Shown here piece after piece: positions 24,474-33,922 of a DNA stretch of 54,926 bases. Every line of letters starts with the position of its first letter. Position 1 is the first letter of the stretch. Made by a program: the position numbers and the translations under genes. Source of the stretch: Vallitalea sp. (lineage in GTDB: Bacteria; Bacillota; Clostridia; Lachnospirales; Vallitaleaceae). The notes beneath the pieces were generated by a model. The model was not told the DNA's origin. It was given only the letters and a program-made list of their open reading frames with translations, and searched no databases. The stretch lies in assembly GCA_025210515.1 (NCBI GenBank), contig JAOARM010000037.1, forward strand, positions 1-54,926, given 5' to 3'.

Positions 24474-25298
24474 TTAATTTTTTATTGCTTGTTTATAATT
24501 TCCTAGTATTTTAAAATGATGACAGTCTTTTGACATTTCATGAAGAGCATTCTTTATAATATCATCTTCTATATTTCCTTCAAAATCAATATAAAAATAA
24601 TATTCCCAAGGAGTATGAACTAACGGTCTAGACTCTATTTTTAACATATTAATATTATTTTCCGCAAAATGTTTTAGTACATTATATAATGCTCCTGCTT
24701 TATGTACAGTTGATAATACTACACTAATTTTATTACATTCTTTTGAAGAAACTAGTTCTTTTCCTAAGACGATAAATCTAGTAGTATTTTGATTGTTAGT
24801 ATTAATATTACTGGCTAAGACGTTAAGGTTATACAGCTGGGAAGCCTTCTTGCTACCAATAGCCGCAATCTTTTTATTATTTTTTTTCATAATATATTCT
24901 GCACTTTTTGCAGTATTATAGTAAGGAATTAATTTCCAATTATATTTATTAAGAAAATCTTTGCTTTGTTCAAAAGCTTGTGGGTGAGAATACACCTCTT
25001 CTATAGTTTCTAAAGCACATCCTGTTATACCCATTAGATTATGGTTAACTTTTACATATGTTTCTCCTACAATGTAACATGAATATGTATTGATTAAATC
25101 ATATACATCGGAAATAGCCCCAGTAGAAGAATTTTCTATAGGTAGTACACCATAATCAATTGTGCCATTACCAAGAGAAATGAGAATATCTTCAAATTTT
25201 TTTAGAGCAACAGTTTCTACATCTTCCGTAAAAAAATTATATAAAGCTTCTTCGCTGAAAGCTCCTTTTACACCTTGAAATCCAATAGTTAATGACAC
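24474..25298 (-). CDS. pheA: Prephenate dehydratase
   Basis: 274 residues. TIGFQGVKGAFSEEAL, the STGAISDVYDL region, NNQNTTRFIVLGKE (catalytic Thr-Arg-Phe) and a C-terminal ACT domain with ESRPLVHTPWEYYFY, the phenylalanine-binding motif. It converts prephenate to phenylpyruvate and is probably inhibited by Phe. Mono-functional, without chorismate mutase. The GTG at 25298 is preferred, since GGAG lies 8 bases before it; the GTG at 25307 overlaps that site. The pathway partner DAHP synthase lies at 28108 on the other strand. Confidence 0.92.
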   Translation of the reverse strand: MSLTIGFQGVKGAFSEEALYNFFTEDVETVALKKFEDILISLGNGTIDYGVLPIENSSTGAISDVYDLINTYSCYIVGETYVKVNHNLMGITGCALETIEEVYSHPQAFEQSKDFLNKYNWKLIPYYNTAKSAEYIMKKNNKKIAAIGSKKASQLYNLNVLASNINTNNQNTTRFIVLGKELVSSKECNKISVVLSTVHKAGALYNVLKHFAENNINMLKIESRPLVHTPWEYYFYIDFEGNIEDDIIKNALHEMSKDCHHFKILGNYKQAIKN

Positions 25299-25503
25299 AA
25301 TAATCACTCCAATACTAATAATATATTATTAAAATATACAGAAGTTTATTTCAAAAGTCAATTATTATTTATAACTACAATGAGAAAGTAATAAAAATTA
25401 TTTGATAAAAATCAATATTAATATATTTATATTTTATGATATTATGGTATAATATAACATACAATTGTTATAACGAAATGATTACTAGAGAAAGGGGCAA
25501 AGG

Positions 25504-26646
25504 ATGATGAATGCTAAAGTATACTATTCCCAAAAGAAAAATACACAAGAAGCTGTAGCTGAGATTATAAAAGAAATAACACAAGAAGATATTAAACTAG
25601 TTATGTTTTTTGTCTCTCCTATACATGACTTTGAATATGTATCAAAAGGAATATATAATGAATTTTCACACAGTGAAGTAATGGGGGCAACAACGGCTGG
25701 TGAGATTTGTAATAAGGGTTTTATGGATGATGGATTATTAGCTATATCTATTTCTTCTAAAACAATGAAAGTAAAAAGCATTATGATAGAAGACGGACAT
25801 AAACATCCTATTCTATATAAGAATAAAATAGAAGATACAATGAAAGAGGCTGGATTAAATCCTGATTCTTCTAATATATCTAATGAAGGGTTTGGAATAG
25901 GATTATTTAATGGAGTAGTATGTTTGGAAGAAAAATTATTATCTGTAATATACTCTGTTATTAAAGATTCTGAATTCAATATAGTTGGGGGCTCTGCTGG
26001 TGATGGCTCGAACTTTAAAAATACATTTATTTCTTATAATGGAAAGGTTATTGATGATGGTTGCGTAGTTACTTTTGTGAAAACTAATGAACGTTTTTGC
26101 ATTAAGAAAGAAAATATATTTAAACTATCTGGAAAAACTATGACAGCAACCAAAGTAGATGTACGAAATAGAGTAATATATGAATTAAATGGGAATCCTG
26201 CATCTACTGAGTATGCAAGAATATTAGGCATAGATGAAAAAGATTTGAATAGATATTTTACAATTAATCCTTTAGGAAGAATGATAGGAGATGAAATTTT
26301 CATTGCAACTCCAACACAGATTAATCCTGATAAATCAATTACAGTATATGCTCAAGTGCTTCCGTATTCTATAGTAGATATATTAGAACCATTAGATCCT
26401 AAGGAAGTTCTTCATCAGACTTTAACAGAAGTAAAAGAAGAAATACCTAATTTGAAACTATTGATTTCCTTTAATTGTCTATTAAGGACACTTTATTTTA
26501 AGGAGAAGAAAATTACAGGTGATTTAACGAATATTTTTAATGAATATGTTCCTTTACTATGTGGATTCAGCTCTTATGGAGAACAATATAAAAAGTTTCA
26601 CATGAATGAAACACTTACAATATTAGCTTTGGGGTGGGATGAATAA
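25504..26646 (+). CDS. FIST-domain sensory protein
   Basis: 380 residues with FIST N ([41 protein letters not shown]) and FIST C ([22 protein letters not shown]). FIST domains are small-molecule sensors thought to bind amino acids, usually placed with signalling modules. There is no membrane segment and no fused output domain. Its stop codon overlaps the start of a soluble chemoreceptor by one base, so the two probably form one receptor. ATG 25504 and ATG 25507 are both possible after GAAAGGGGC. Confidence 0.88.
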   Translation: MMNAKVYYSQKKNTQEAVAEIIKEITQEDIKLVMFFVSPIHDFEYVSKGIYNEFSHSEVMGATTAGEICNKGFMDDGLLAISISSKTMKVKSIMIEDGHKHPILYKNKIEDTMKEAGLNPDSSNISNEGFGIGLFNGVVCLEEKLLSVIYSVIKDSEFNIVGGSAGDGSNFKNTFISYNGKVIDDGCVVTFVKTNERFCIKKENIFKLSGKTMTATKVDVRNRVIYELNGNPASTEYARILGIDEKDLNRYFTINPLGRMIGDEIFIATPTQINPDKSITVYAQVLPYSIVDILEPLDPKEVLHQTLTEVKEEIPNLKLLISFNCLLRTLYFKEKKITGDLTNIFNEYVPLLCGFSSYGEQYKKFHMNETLTILALGWDE

Positions 26647-27635
26647 TGGGTATAAGAAGAATTAATAAAATAAAAAGTAAAAACAATGTAGAACATATAG
26701 ATACTACTGTTAATAATGGTAAAAAACAGTATAATATTAATAAAGAAATAAAAGATGCATCTAAGTATTTAGTTGAGTTAGTAAATGAGTCATTATACAA
26801 AAACTCTAAAAATAATACGGAGTTCAATTTAGAAATAATTAATATAGTAGAAGAGCTAAATAGACAAATGGAAATGTTTGATGAGCAAGATTATATGACT
26901 TCAAATATTATTGAAGATAATAAAAATGTTTTGAAAGCTACTTGTCAAATAGAAGAAAGTATTCAACATAGCGAAGAAATGATTATTCGTGGTAATGAAA
27001 CAGTTAGCAATCTAAAAGAAGATATTGTTGGTATAGCGGATAATATTGGTTCTTTAAATAGTGAGTTTATAGAACTAAATAATAAAATATCTAGTATTCA
27101 TCAATTTACAGATATAATTAATCGTATATCTTCTCAAACAAATCTACTTGCCTTAAATGCTAGCATTGAAGCGGCTAGAGCTGGTGAAGCTGGTAGAGGA
27201 TTTAAAGTAGTAGCAAACGAAGTGCGAAAGCTAGCAGATGAAACAACAATGGCTTCTGAACAAATTGAAAAGACAATTAAAGATATCCAGAAAGAAACGG
27301 AGAGTTTATCAAATAATATTAAAGAAAATGTTAATAAGATGAATTCGTTAAACAATGTATCAAAAGAAACATTTAAAGTTTTTGATAATGTACAGAAATC
27401 TAACCATCAAACTATTCAAGAAATGAAAGATATCGAAGGATTAATTAATTCTAATTATACAAAGCTAAATACTATGATAGAGTCGTTAAATGAGCTTAAA
27501 AATACGTCTGATAAAAATGTACATAAAATAAAAAAATCTATAGCTATATCTAAACAGTCCTCAACACATATTAATGATATGGTATCTTATATAATTCAGT
27601 TAGAAGATATTATTGAAGATATATTTACTGCGTAG
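26646..27635 (+). CDS. Soluble methyl-accepting chemotaxis protein
   Basis: 329 residues, mostly coiled coil, with no membrane segment. The signalling tip is intact: [20 protein letters not shown], then [20 protein letters not shown]. The N-terminal 80 residues contain no known ligand domain. Its start overlaps the FIST stop, so the FIST protein is the likely sensory partner. The tip couples to CheW/CheA, which are not in this window. CheX lies at 35738. Confidence 0.88.
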   Translation: MGIRRINKIKSKNNVEHIDTTVNNGKKQYNINKEIKDASKYLVELVNESLYKNSKNNTEFNLEIINIVEELNRQMEMFDEQDYMTSNIIEDNKNVLKATCQIEESIQHSEEMIIRGNETVSNLKEDIVGIADNIGSLNSEFIELNNKISSIHQFTDIINRISSQTNLLALNASIEAARAGEAGRGFKVVANEVRKLADETTMASEQIEKTIKDIQKETESLSNNIKENVNKMNSLNNVSKETFKVFDNVQKSNHQTIQEMKDIEGLINSNYTKLNTMIESLNELKNTSDKNVHKIKKSIAISKQSSTHINDMVSYIIQLEDIIEDIFTA

Positions 27636-27735
27636 TAATTAAAATATATTAAAATAGGACAAATTAATGTTACTTTTGGTGTGCCATATAACGTAATATT
27701 GTTATTTTCTATATTAACAAAATTATAGAAAATAC

Positions 27736-27764
27736 TTGACAACAATTAGTTTGTTCTATATAGT
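27736..27764 (+). promoter_or_regulatory. Strong sigma-A promoter of a short transcript
   Basis: TTGACA (27736-27741), 17-base spacer, TATAGT (27759-27764), close to consensus. A hairpin GATAAGAA/TTCTTATC (27786-27812) lies in the leader. The transcript would cover only the 50-codon frame and end at the terminator at 28036. Confidence 0.7.
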
Positions 27765-27839
27765 TAAATACTAACAAGACTAATTGATAAGAAGAATATT
27801 AATTTTCTTATCATAAAAATAATAGAAGATGTGATTCTT

Positions 27840-27992
27840 ATGATAGATTTAATAAAAAACTTAAATTCAAATTCATTTTATTTTTATTTTTTTAGCTGGG
27901 GCTTTTACTTTTTTAGCGCTGGTTATTTTGCATTAACAAAAATAAATAAAATGAAACAATCTAATTATAAGAAGCTAATATATAATTTTTAA
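27840..27992 (+). CDS. Possible 50-residue aromatic membrane peptide
   Basis: An open frame inside a short transcription unit with a consensus promoter before and a terminator after. The product has a Phe/Tyr-rich hydrophobic middle (FYFYFFSWGFYFFSAGYF) and a basic tail (KINKMKQSNYKKL), a one-pass membrane peptide plan. The ribosome-binding site (GAAGATG) is weak. It could instead be a small RNA with an incidental frame. I do not recognise a family. Confidence 0.45.
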   Translation: MIDLIKNLNSNSFYFYFFSWGFYFFSAGYFALTKINKMKQSNYKKLIYNF

Positions 27993-28009
27993 ATAATAAT
28001 AAAAGTTAG

Positions 28010-28036
28010 AGAAGCTCTTAGTAGCTTCTTTTTTTT
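28010..28036 (+). terminator. Rho-independent terminator
   Basis: Seven-base-pair stem AGAAGCT/AGCTTCT with loop CTTAGT, followed by eight or more T. It ends the short transcript that starts near 27771 and separates it from DAHP synthase. Confidence 0.85.
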
Positions 28037-28107
28037 ATATAAATATATTACAAACTATAATGTAATTGAAAAAATTGAATTATAACAAAAAAACGGAGGG
28101 AAATATT

Positions 28108-29091
28108 ATGATTATTGTAATGAAGGCAAAGACGCCGAGAGAAGATATTGATAAGTTAATTAAGAATTTAGAAGTAAAAGGTATGGAAGTTCACGAAACG
28201 ATTGGTTTTAATTATAGTATATTAGGATTAATAGGTGATACTACTAAGTTAAACAAAGAACAAATAGAATCTTATGATAACGTTGAAAAGGTAATGCGTG
28301 TACAACATCCATTCAAACTTGCCAGTAGATTATTTCATCCAGAAAATACCGTTATTGATATTGATGGAACAAAAATTGGTGGAGATAATATAACAGTTAT
28401 AGCAGGTCCATGCTCTGTTGAGTCTAGAGAGCAAGTAATAGAAGTAGCACAAGATGTTAAGAAGGCAGGAGCAACAATTTTACGTGGAGGGGCATATAAA
28501 CCAAGAAGTTCACCATACAGCTTTCAAGGACTAGGTGAAGAAGGATTAAAATTCTTGTTAGAAGCAAAAAAAGTAACAGGATTACCTATTGTAACAGAAG
28601 CAATATGTCTAGATACAATAGAAGTAGTAGCAAAATACGCTGATATTATTCAAATTGGTGCAAGAAATATGCAGAACTTTGCTCTTCTAAAAAAAGCAGG
28701 ACAAATAGGAAAACCAGTATTATTAAAAAGAGGAATGAGTGCAACAATAGAAGAATGGTTAATGGCGGCTGAATATATTATGTCAGAAGGAAATAAAGAT
28801 GTAATTTTATGTGAAAGAGGAATACGTACATTTGAAACATATACTAGAAATACATTGGATTTAAGTGCTGTTCCAGTAATAAAAGAAATAAGTCATCTTC
28901 CAATATTAGTTGATCCAAGTCACGCTACTGGAAAATGGAGAATGGTAAGACCATTATCAAAAGGTGCAATAGCAGTCGGAGCTGATGGGCTTATGATAGA
29001 AGTACACAATAATCCTAGCTGTGCATTATGCGATGGAGCTCAATCACTAAAACCTTCAAAATTCCAACAATTAATGGATGAAATATTATAA
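28108..29091 (+). CDS. aroF: 3-deoxy-7-phosphoheptulonate (DAHP) synthase
   Basis: 327 residues. An N-terminal ferredoxin-like regulatory domain (about 1-70) precedes the barrel, with AGPCSVES, RGGAYKPRSSPYSFQG, QIGARNMQNF, LLKRGM, CERGIRTFE, VDPSHATGKW and VGADGLMIEVH. This is the type I-beta enzyme that starts the shikimate pathway. The N-terminal domain often gives aromatic-acid feedback in this subfamily. ATG 28108 follows ACGGAGGGA; the TTG start at 28066 is rejected. Confidence 0.95.
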   Translation: MIIVMKAKTPREDIDKLIKNLEVKGMEVHETIGFNYSILGLIGDTTKLNKEQIESYDNVEKVMRVQHPFKLASRLFHPENTVIDIDGTKIGGDNITVIAGPCSVESREQVIEVAQDVKKAGATILRGGAYKPRSSPYSFQGLGEEGLKFLLEAKKVTGLPIVTEAICLDTIEVVAKYADIIQIGARNMQNFALLKKAGQIGKPVLLKRGMSATIEEWLMAAEYIMSEGNKDVILCERGIRTFETYTRNTLDLSAVPVIKEISHLPILVDPSHATGKWRMVRPLSKGAIAVGADGLMIEVHNNPSCALCDGAQSLKPSKFQQLMDEIL

Positions 29092-29223
29092 TAATCTTAA
29101 TGAACCTGTGATATAATTGTTATTATTTAGTAACGAAGTATAAGAGATTATATGGTATAATATACTTTAATAGGTAATTTGCAGTTACTATCATTATAAT
29201 AATACACATTAGGGGAGATTATT

Positions 29224-29784
29224 TTGAATAAAAAATCATTAATTAGGATTATTAGTGTTGTACTAATGTTAAACATGCTATCCTTTTCCACTACAGCCAC
29301 AACGGATAATCAATTATATGCAGGTAATCAGTTGAAAATATTAGGACTTATGAAAGGATATAATAATGGAGAATTAAAGTTGGACAATGAAATTACTAGA
29401 GCTGAAGTTGCCGCTCTATTAGTAAGAACACTAGGATATAGTCATAAAGATGTTTTAGGAGAAGGGAAATATTTTAGTGATGTGAAAGCTGATTATTGGG
29501 CAATGGATGTAATACAGAAAGCTTATAAATTAAAATTAATTGTTGGTGACCCAGGTGGAACATTCAGACCAGCAGATAAGATTAGCTATGGAGAAGTTCT
29601 AACGATTATGGTTAATGCGTTAGGTAAGAATAACAATCTAGTAGGAAATTGGCCAATTAGTTATATCAATAGAGCAAAAGAGTTAGGAATTATACCAAAA
29701 GATACTAATGAAAACCCATCTAGAAAAGTGACTCGTGGAGAAGTTGCTGAAATGTTATGGAATACTATATTAGTTAAGAGATAG
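29224..29784 (+). CDS. Secreted protein made of S-layer homology (SLH) motifs
   Basis: 186 residues. A signal peptide (about 1-27) is followed by three SLH-type motifs covering the whole mature protein (EITRAEVAALLVRTLGY; YFSDVKADYWAMDVIQKAY with GTFRPADKISYGEVLTIMV; SRKVTRGEVAEMLWNTIL). SLH domains bind pyruvylated wall polymers. No cargo domain is attached, so it is a bare wall-binding module. TTG 29224 has AGGGGAG upstream. It is monocistronic with its own terminator. Confidence 0.85.
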   Translation: MNKKSLIRIISVVLMLNMLSFSTTATTDNQLYAGNQLKILGLMKGYNNGELKLDNEITRAEVAALLVRTLGYSHKDVLGEGKYFSDVKADYWAMDVIQKAYKLKLIVGDPGGTFRPADKISYGEVLTIMVNALGKNNNLVGNWPISYINRAKELGIIPKDTNENPSRKVTRGEVAEMLWNTILVKR

Positions 29785-29814
29785 ACAATTATAAATAAAT
29801 ATTTACTATAGATG

Positions 29815-29845
29815 AAACTTCTTATATTAAGAAGTTTTATTTTTT
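29815..29845 (+). terminator. Rho-independent terminator after the SLH gene
   Basis: Stem AAACTTCTTA/TAAGAAGTTT with loop TAT, followed by a T-rich run. Confidence 0.85.
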
Positions 29846-30050
29846 GGTTTTTCTATTTCTACCAATTTATTATTTCCTGTACTATATACGACAAAAAATA
29901 ATTTGAATTAGTCTACATGTTTTGCCAATATATTTTTTTTATTAGTGATAAAATACTTAATAAGGCATAATGCATACATATTATATTATTGGATAAAATA
30001 AATAGAAGCAATATAGTAACTTATGAAAACATTATGAGGAGTTGTTTAGT

Positions 30051-30554
30051 ATGAGAAATATTACACCTAACGTATTAGTAGCATATGCTTCAAAACATGG
30101 AAGTACAGAGAAAATAGCACGTTGGATAGGAAAAGAAATAAGAGGAAATGTAGAAGTACTAGATGTAGATAATATTGATAATCTAAATTATGATTACATT
30201 ATTCTAGGAACACCAATATATGAACATGAGCCTTTGGACTCAATGAAAGGATTTGTAAATAAAAATAGTGACAAATTAAAGAGTAAGAACAAAGCTGTTT
30301 TTGTAGTATCATCTGATAATGAAGTAAGATCAAAACGAGAAAAAAACATAGAAGCTTTTGCTAACATTATTCCCGGTGAAATTAACCAAACAGCAGTATT
30401 TGCAGGTGAAATTGATAAAAATGAATTAAATAGTAACGAGAAGGCAAGCGTTGATAGCTATATGAATTCAATTTCCAAACCAGTAGGTAGTTACAGTAAA
30501 TTAAATGAAAAAAGATGTAGAGAATTTGGTAAAGCTTTAAATAGATTTATTTAA
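30051..30554 (+). CDS. Flavodoxin-domain protein (HemG/FldA-like)
   Basis: 167 residues. The FMN phosphate loop ASKHGSTEKIA is at the N-terminus, and YIILGTPIYEHEPLDSMKGF and AVFVVSSDN follow the flavodoxin fold. The plan is that of single-domain flavodoxins related to menaquinone-dependent protoporphyrinogen oxidase, but no haem genes are near. ATG 30051 is chosen with GAGGA ten bases upstream; TTG 30042 is too close to it. Palindrome copy D follows. Confidence 0.82.
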   Translation: MRNITPNVLVAYASKHGSTEKIARWIGKEIRGNVEVLDVDNIDNLNYDYIILGTPIYEHEPLDSMKGFVNKNSDKLKSKNKAVFVVSSDNEVRSKREKNIEAFANIIPGEINQTAVFAGEIDKNELNSNEKASVDSYMNSISKPVGSYSKLNEKRCREFGKALNRFI

Positions 30555-30574
30555 CAATCTTACATTATAGTATT

Positions 30575-30765
30575 TAAGGGGCTGTCTTATAATACATTTT
30601 TCTAGGGGCTACAGGTTTTGAAAGATAGACTAGGTTTAGCTATTCATACCCTTAAACGTCCTGTTTAAAGGGTATGCACTACGCCGTCCTGGCTTCGTTT
30701 ACCGCTAAACCTAGTCTATCTTTCTATATATTGACATTAAACATGTATTATAAGACAGCCCCTTA
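30575..30765 (+). repeat. Nested palindromic element, copy D (best preserved)
   Basis: Outer arms 30575-30597 and 30743-30765 are a perfect 23-bp inverted repeat containing GGGGCTGTCTTATAATACAT. Inner arms 30620-30640 and 30704-30724 are a perfect 21-bp inverted repeat. Hairpin 1 (30645-30676, loop GTCCT) is identical to copy A over 32 bases. Hairpin 2 is GCC-GTCCT-GGC (30683-30693). The right end runs into a T-rich stretch, so the whole may also act as a terminator for the flavodoxin gene. Confidence 0.92.
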
Positions 30766-30857
30766 TTGTTTTTATTATATAATCATTTTTATAAAAGTTA
30801 GTAAATATAATTCAATAAGGGGTAATTATATTCACAGGTTTAAGGGAGGATTTTATA

Positions 30858-32318
30858 TTGGGGCTAAAGAATGCAAATATTAAAAAGAAGAACATTATAT
30901 TAATAATAATTATTATACTATTTTTAATTAGTATTTCTTTAGTATGCTATTTTTTTCTAAGACATAGACAAATGGAGAAATATGTAAATAGAGATATAAT
31001 TTATGAAGGTATAAGTATAGAAGGTACAGATGTTGGAGGGCTAACTAAAGCTGAAGCCAGTGATAAAATAAAAGAAATTGTTGATAACAAAATATATAAT
31101 AGAGAAATAAAATTATATTACAAAGATAAGAGTTATGTAAAACCCTACAAGTATTTTGAGTTCCAATCAAATTATGAAAAAATAGTCGATGACGCTTATA
31201 AAGCATATAAATCTGGCAAACTAAAAGAAAGGTATTATAATATAAAAAAACTACAAAAAAATAAAATTGATTATAGTGTTAAATATGTCTATAATGAGAG
31301 AAAAATAGAAGAATTCCTCTCTTCTATAAAAAATGACTTTAATATACAGCCAAAAAATGCTATAATACATAGAAAAAATAATATGTTTATTATTGATGAA
31401 GAAATTGTTGGACTAAAATTAGATATGGATAAAAATTCCTACAACTTGAAGAATGCAATTACAAATTGTAAAGAGGAATTAGAGCTTGTTATTGATGAAA
31501 TAAATCCACAATTTACTAAAAAGTATTATAGTGTAATAAATGATGTTCTAGGTGAATATAGTACATCTCACAATAATAATGTTCCAAGAACACAAAATCT
31601 GATAATTGCATGTAAGAAAATTAATGGAACAGTATTACAACCAGGAGAAGACCTTGCAACACATGATGCAATAAGTCCAATAGATGTTAAAAATGGTTAC
31701 AAATCAGCACCTATTATAATTAGCGGAGAAGTTAAAGATGGACTTGGCGGAGGAGTATGTCAAGTTGCCACTACTTTATATAATGCTGTTTTATATTCAG
31801 AGCTAAATGTTATAGAAAGAAAAAATCACTCAATGCCTGTTTCTTATATTGAAAAAGGTAAAGATGCTACTATGTCAGGAAATCATATAGATTTTGTTTT
31901 TGAAAACAGTACTAATTATCCAATATACATTGAAAGTTATGTTCGTAGTGGAAAATTAGTCATGAGAATTTTTGGCAAAGATGAAAGAAGTGAGAATAGA
32001 AAACTTAAATTTCAATCAGATATAATTCAGAAAATACATCCTCCTAAAGCAGTATATGTTGATGACAATACTTTATATGAGGGAGAAACTAAAGTTAAGA
32101 GAAAAGCCATAAATGGTTATAAAGTCAAGCTATACAAGTTAATATATGTAGATAATAAATTAATAAAAAAAGAGTTAGTTAACTCAAGTTATTATAAGCC
32201 TGTTGGAGCTATTATTAAAAAAGGTAACAAAAAGACAGTTGTGGAAGATACAGCTACACCAATAGTAATAGACAGTAATAATTCAGAAAATAATGAAGGT
32301 ACAAAAAATACTGAGTAA
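30858..32318 (+). CDS. VanW-family surface protein with G5-like domain
   Basis: 486 residues. An N-terminal membrane anchor (about 10-33), a peptidoglycan-binding-4-type region (40-230), the VanW domain (about 240-370; VLQPGEDLATHD, GGGVCQVATTLYNAVLYSEL, NHSMPVSYIEKGKDAT), then a G5-like stretch (YEGETKVKRKAINGYKVKLY). Such proteins are common outside clostridial membranes. Their function is unknown, though wall binding is likely. TTG 30858 follows AAGGGAGGA. The final 20 residues are polar and disordered. Confidence 0.87.
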   Translation: MGLKNANIKKKNIILIIIIILFLISISLVCYFFLRHRQMEKYVNRDIIYEGISIEGTDVGGLTKAEASDKIKEIVDNKIYNREIKLYYKDKSYVKPYKYFEFQSNYEKIVDDAYKAYKSGKLKERYYNIKKLQKNKIDYSVKYVYNERKIEEFLSSIKNDFNIQPKNAIIHRKNNMFIIDEEIVGLKLDMDKNSYNLKNAITNCKEELELVIDEINPQFTKKYYSVINDVLGEYSTSHNNNVPRTQNLIIACKKINGTVLQPGEDLATHDAISPIDVKNGYKSAPIIISGEVKDGLGGGVCQVATTLYNAVLYSELNVIERKNHSMPVSYIEKGKDATMSGNHIDFVFENSTNYPIYIESYVRSGKLVMRIFGKDERSENRKLKFQSDIIQKIHPPKAVYVDDNTLYEGETKVKRKAINGYKVKLYKLIYVDNKLIKKELVNSSYYKPVGAIIKKGNKKTVVEDTATPIVIDSNNSENNEGTKNTE

Positions 32319-32343
32319 CACATAAATCAAGGAGTAGATTATT

Positions 32344-33330
32344 ATGAAACTAGGAAAAGTATCAGAAACAATACTTAAAAGGTCTGTTTTTAAGCAACTT
32401 ACTTCACATAGAAAAGAAATTATTGTAAAACCAAATATAGGAGAAGATTGCTCAGCTATTAAATTCCATAAAGATGATGTATGCGTTGTTTCAACTGACC
32501 CTATAACTGGAGCGGTTAATGATATTGGTTCATTAGCTGTACATATAACTGCTAATGATTTAGCTTCTAGCGGAGCTGAACCTATTGGTATATTGCTTAC
32601 ATTACTTCTTCCAGAGAATTTTGCAGAAGAAGAGTTAAAGAAAATAATGCAAGATGTTAACGTAGTATGCGAAGAATTAAATATTGCAGTAATGGGTGGA
32701 CATACAGAAGTAACAAATGCAGTTAATAAACCAATAATATCTGTAACAGGAATTGGAAAAGTTAATGAAAATGATCTTATTTTAACAGGTAAAGCAGAAG
32801 TTTCACAAGATATAGTTATTACAAAATGGGCAGGACTAGAAGGAACAGCTATTATAGCGAAAGACAATGAAGAAAAATTAAGACAACATTTTAATACAGA
32901 ACTTATGGATAGAGCAATAGCACTTGGAAACTATATTTCAGTTGTTGATGAAGCAATTATTGCAAGAGATCATGGTGCAACTTCTATGCATGATGTAACA
33001 GAAGGAGGAGTATTTGGTGCTCTATGGGAAATGGCAGCTTGTTCTAATGTTGGAATAGAAGTTATATTAGAAAAAATCCCAGTAAAACAAGAAACAATAG
33101 AAATATGCGAATACTATGAGATTAATCCATACAAATTAATATCAAGTGGATGCATGCTAATTACTACATATAATGGACAACAACTAGTTGATAAATTAAC
33201 ACAAAAAGGTATTTCATCATCGCTCATTGGTAAGGTAGTAACAGGTAAGAACAAAATAGTTATACAGTCTGATACAAGACGTTCTTTAACTCCACCTAAG
33301 ACAGATGAATTATATAAAGTTATAGTATAG
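32344..33330 (+). CDS. AIR synthase-related ATP-dependent enzyme (ThiL/HypE/PurM superfamily)
   Basis: 328 residues. The superfamily shows in PNIGEDCSAIKF, VVSTDPITGA, ITANDLASSGAEPIG, NIAVMGGHTEV, DVTEGGVFGALWEMA and ISSGCMLI. Members phosphorylate or activate substrates using ATP. It lacks the C-terminal cysteine tail of HypE, and no hydrogenase genes are present, so it is not called hypE. It lies 25 bases after the VanW gene. Confidence 0.82.
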   Translation: MKLGKVSETILKRSVFKQLTSHRKEIIVKPNIGEDCSAIKFHKDDVCVVSTDPITGAVNDIGSLAVHITANDLASSGAEPIGILLTLLLPENFAEEELKKIMQDVNVVCEELNIAVMGGHTEVTNAVNKPIISVTGIGKVNENDLILTGKAEVSQDIVITKWAGLEGTAIIAKDNEEKLRQHFNTELMDRAIALGNYISVVDEAIIARDHGATSMHDVTEGGVFGALWEMAACSNVGIEVILEKIPVKQETIEICEYYEINPYKLISSGCMLITTYNGQQLVDKLTQKGISSSLIGKVVTGKNKIVIQSDTRRSLTPPKTDELYKVIV

Positions 33331-33439
33331 ATATAATAATTAATAATAAAAGTATTAATTATACTTATATACTGTAACACATTAACTTAATAAGATATAA
33401 TAAATTATAGAATAATAATATGAAGCGGAGGGACTATAT

Positions 33440-33922
33440 ATGAGACAAGAAATTTTAGGAGTATTAGAACATAACAGCAAAACAAAGATTGAAGATTTAG
33501 CTGTATTACTTGGTAACTCAGAAGAAGAAATATCTAAAGAGATTACTAATATGGAAAAAGAAAAAATTATATGTGGTTATCATACTTTAATTAATTGGGA
33601 AAAGACTAGTACCGAAAAAGTAACAGCTTTGATTGAAGTTAGAGTAACACCACAACGTGGACAAGGTTTTGATAAAATTGCCGAAAGAATTTATAGATTC
33701 AAGGAAGTTAAATCAGTTTTTCTTATGTCTGGAGGATTTGATTTGACAGTTATACTAGAAGGTAAGACAATGAAAGAAGTAGCTCTATTTGTTGGACAAA
33801 AACTTGCTCCATTAGAATCTGTGTTAAGTACTGCAACACATTTCGTTCTAAAAAAATATAAAGATCATGGTATAATATTAGAAGAAAACAAGAAAGATGA
33901 GAGAATGGCGGTGACTCCATAA
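33440..33922 (+). CDS. Lrp/AsnC-family transcriptional regulator
   Basis: 160 residues. An N-terminal winged helix (about 1-55; LEHNSKTKIEDLAVLLGNSE) and a C-terminal ligand-binding RAM/ACT-like domain (VTALIEVRVTPQRGQGFDKI, VFLMSGGFDLTVILEG). The family senses amino acids. The stop overlaps the start of an aminotransferase by one base, so it probably regulates that gene or responds to its product. AGCGGAGGG precedes ATG 33440. Confidence 0.9.
   Translation: MRQEILGVLEHNSKTKIEDLAVLLGNSEEEISKEITNMEKEKIICGYHTLINWEKTSTEKVTALIEVRVTPQRGQGFDKIAERIYRFKEVKSVFLMSGGFDLTVILEGKTMKEVALFVGQKLAPLESVLSTATHFVLKKYKDHGIILEENKKDERMAVTP

Noticed and set aside
30674..30883. A 69-codon open frame starting inside palindromic copy D.
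   Set aside because: It lies across the palindrome arms and runs into the VanW start in another frame. It has no ribosome-binding site and no protein character.
32344..33330. Calling the AIR-synthase-like gene hypE.
   Set aside because: HypE needs a conserved C-terminal cysteine, which is absent here, and no other hydrogenase maturation genes are near.
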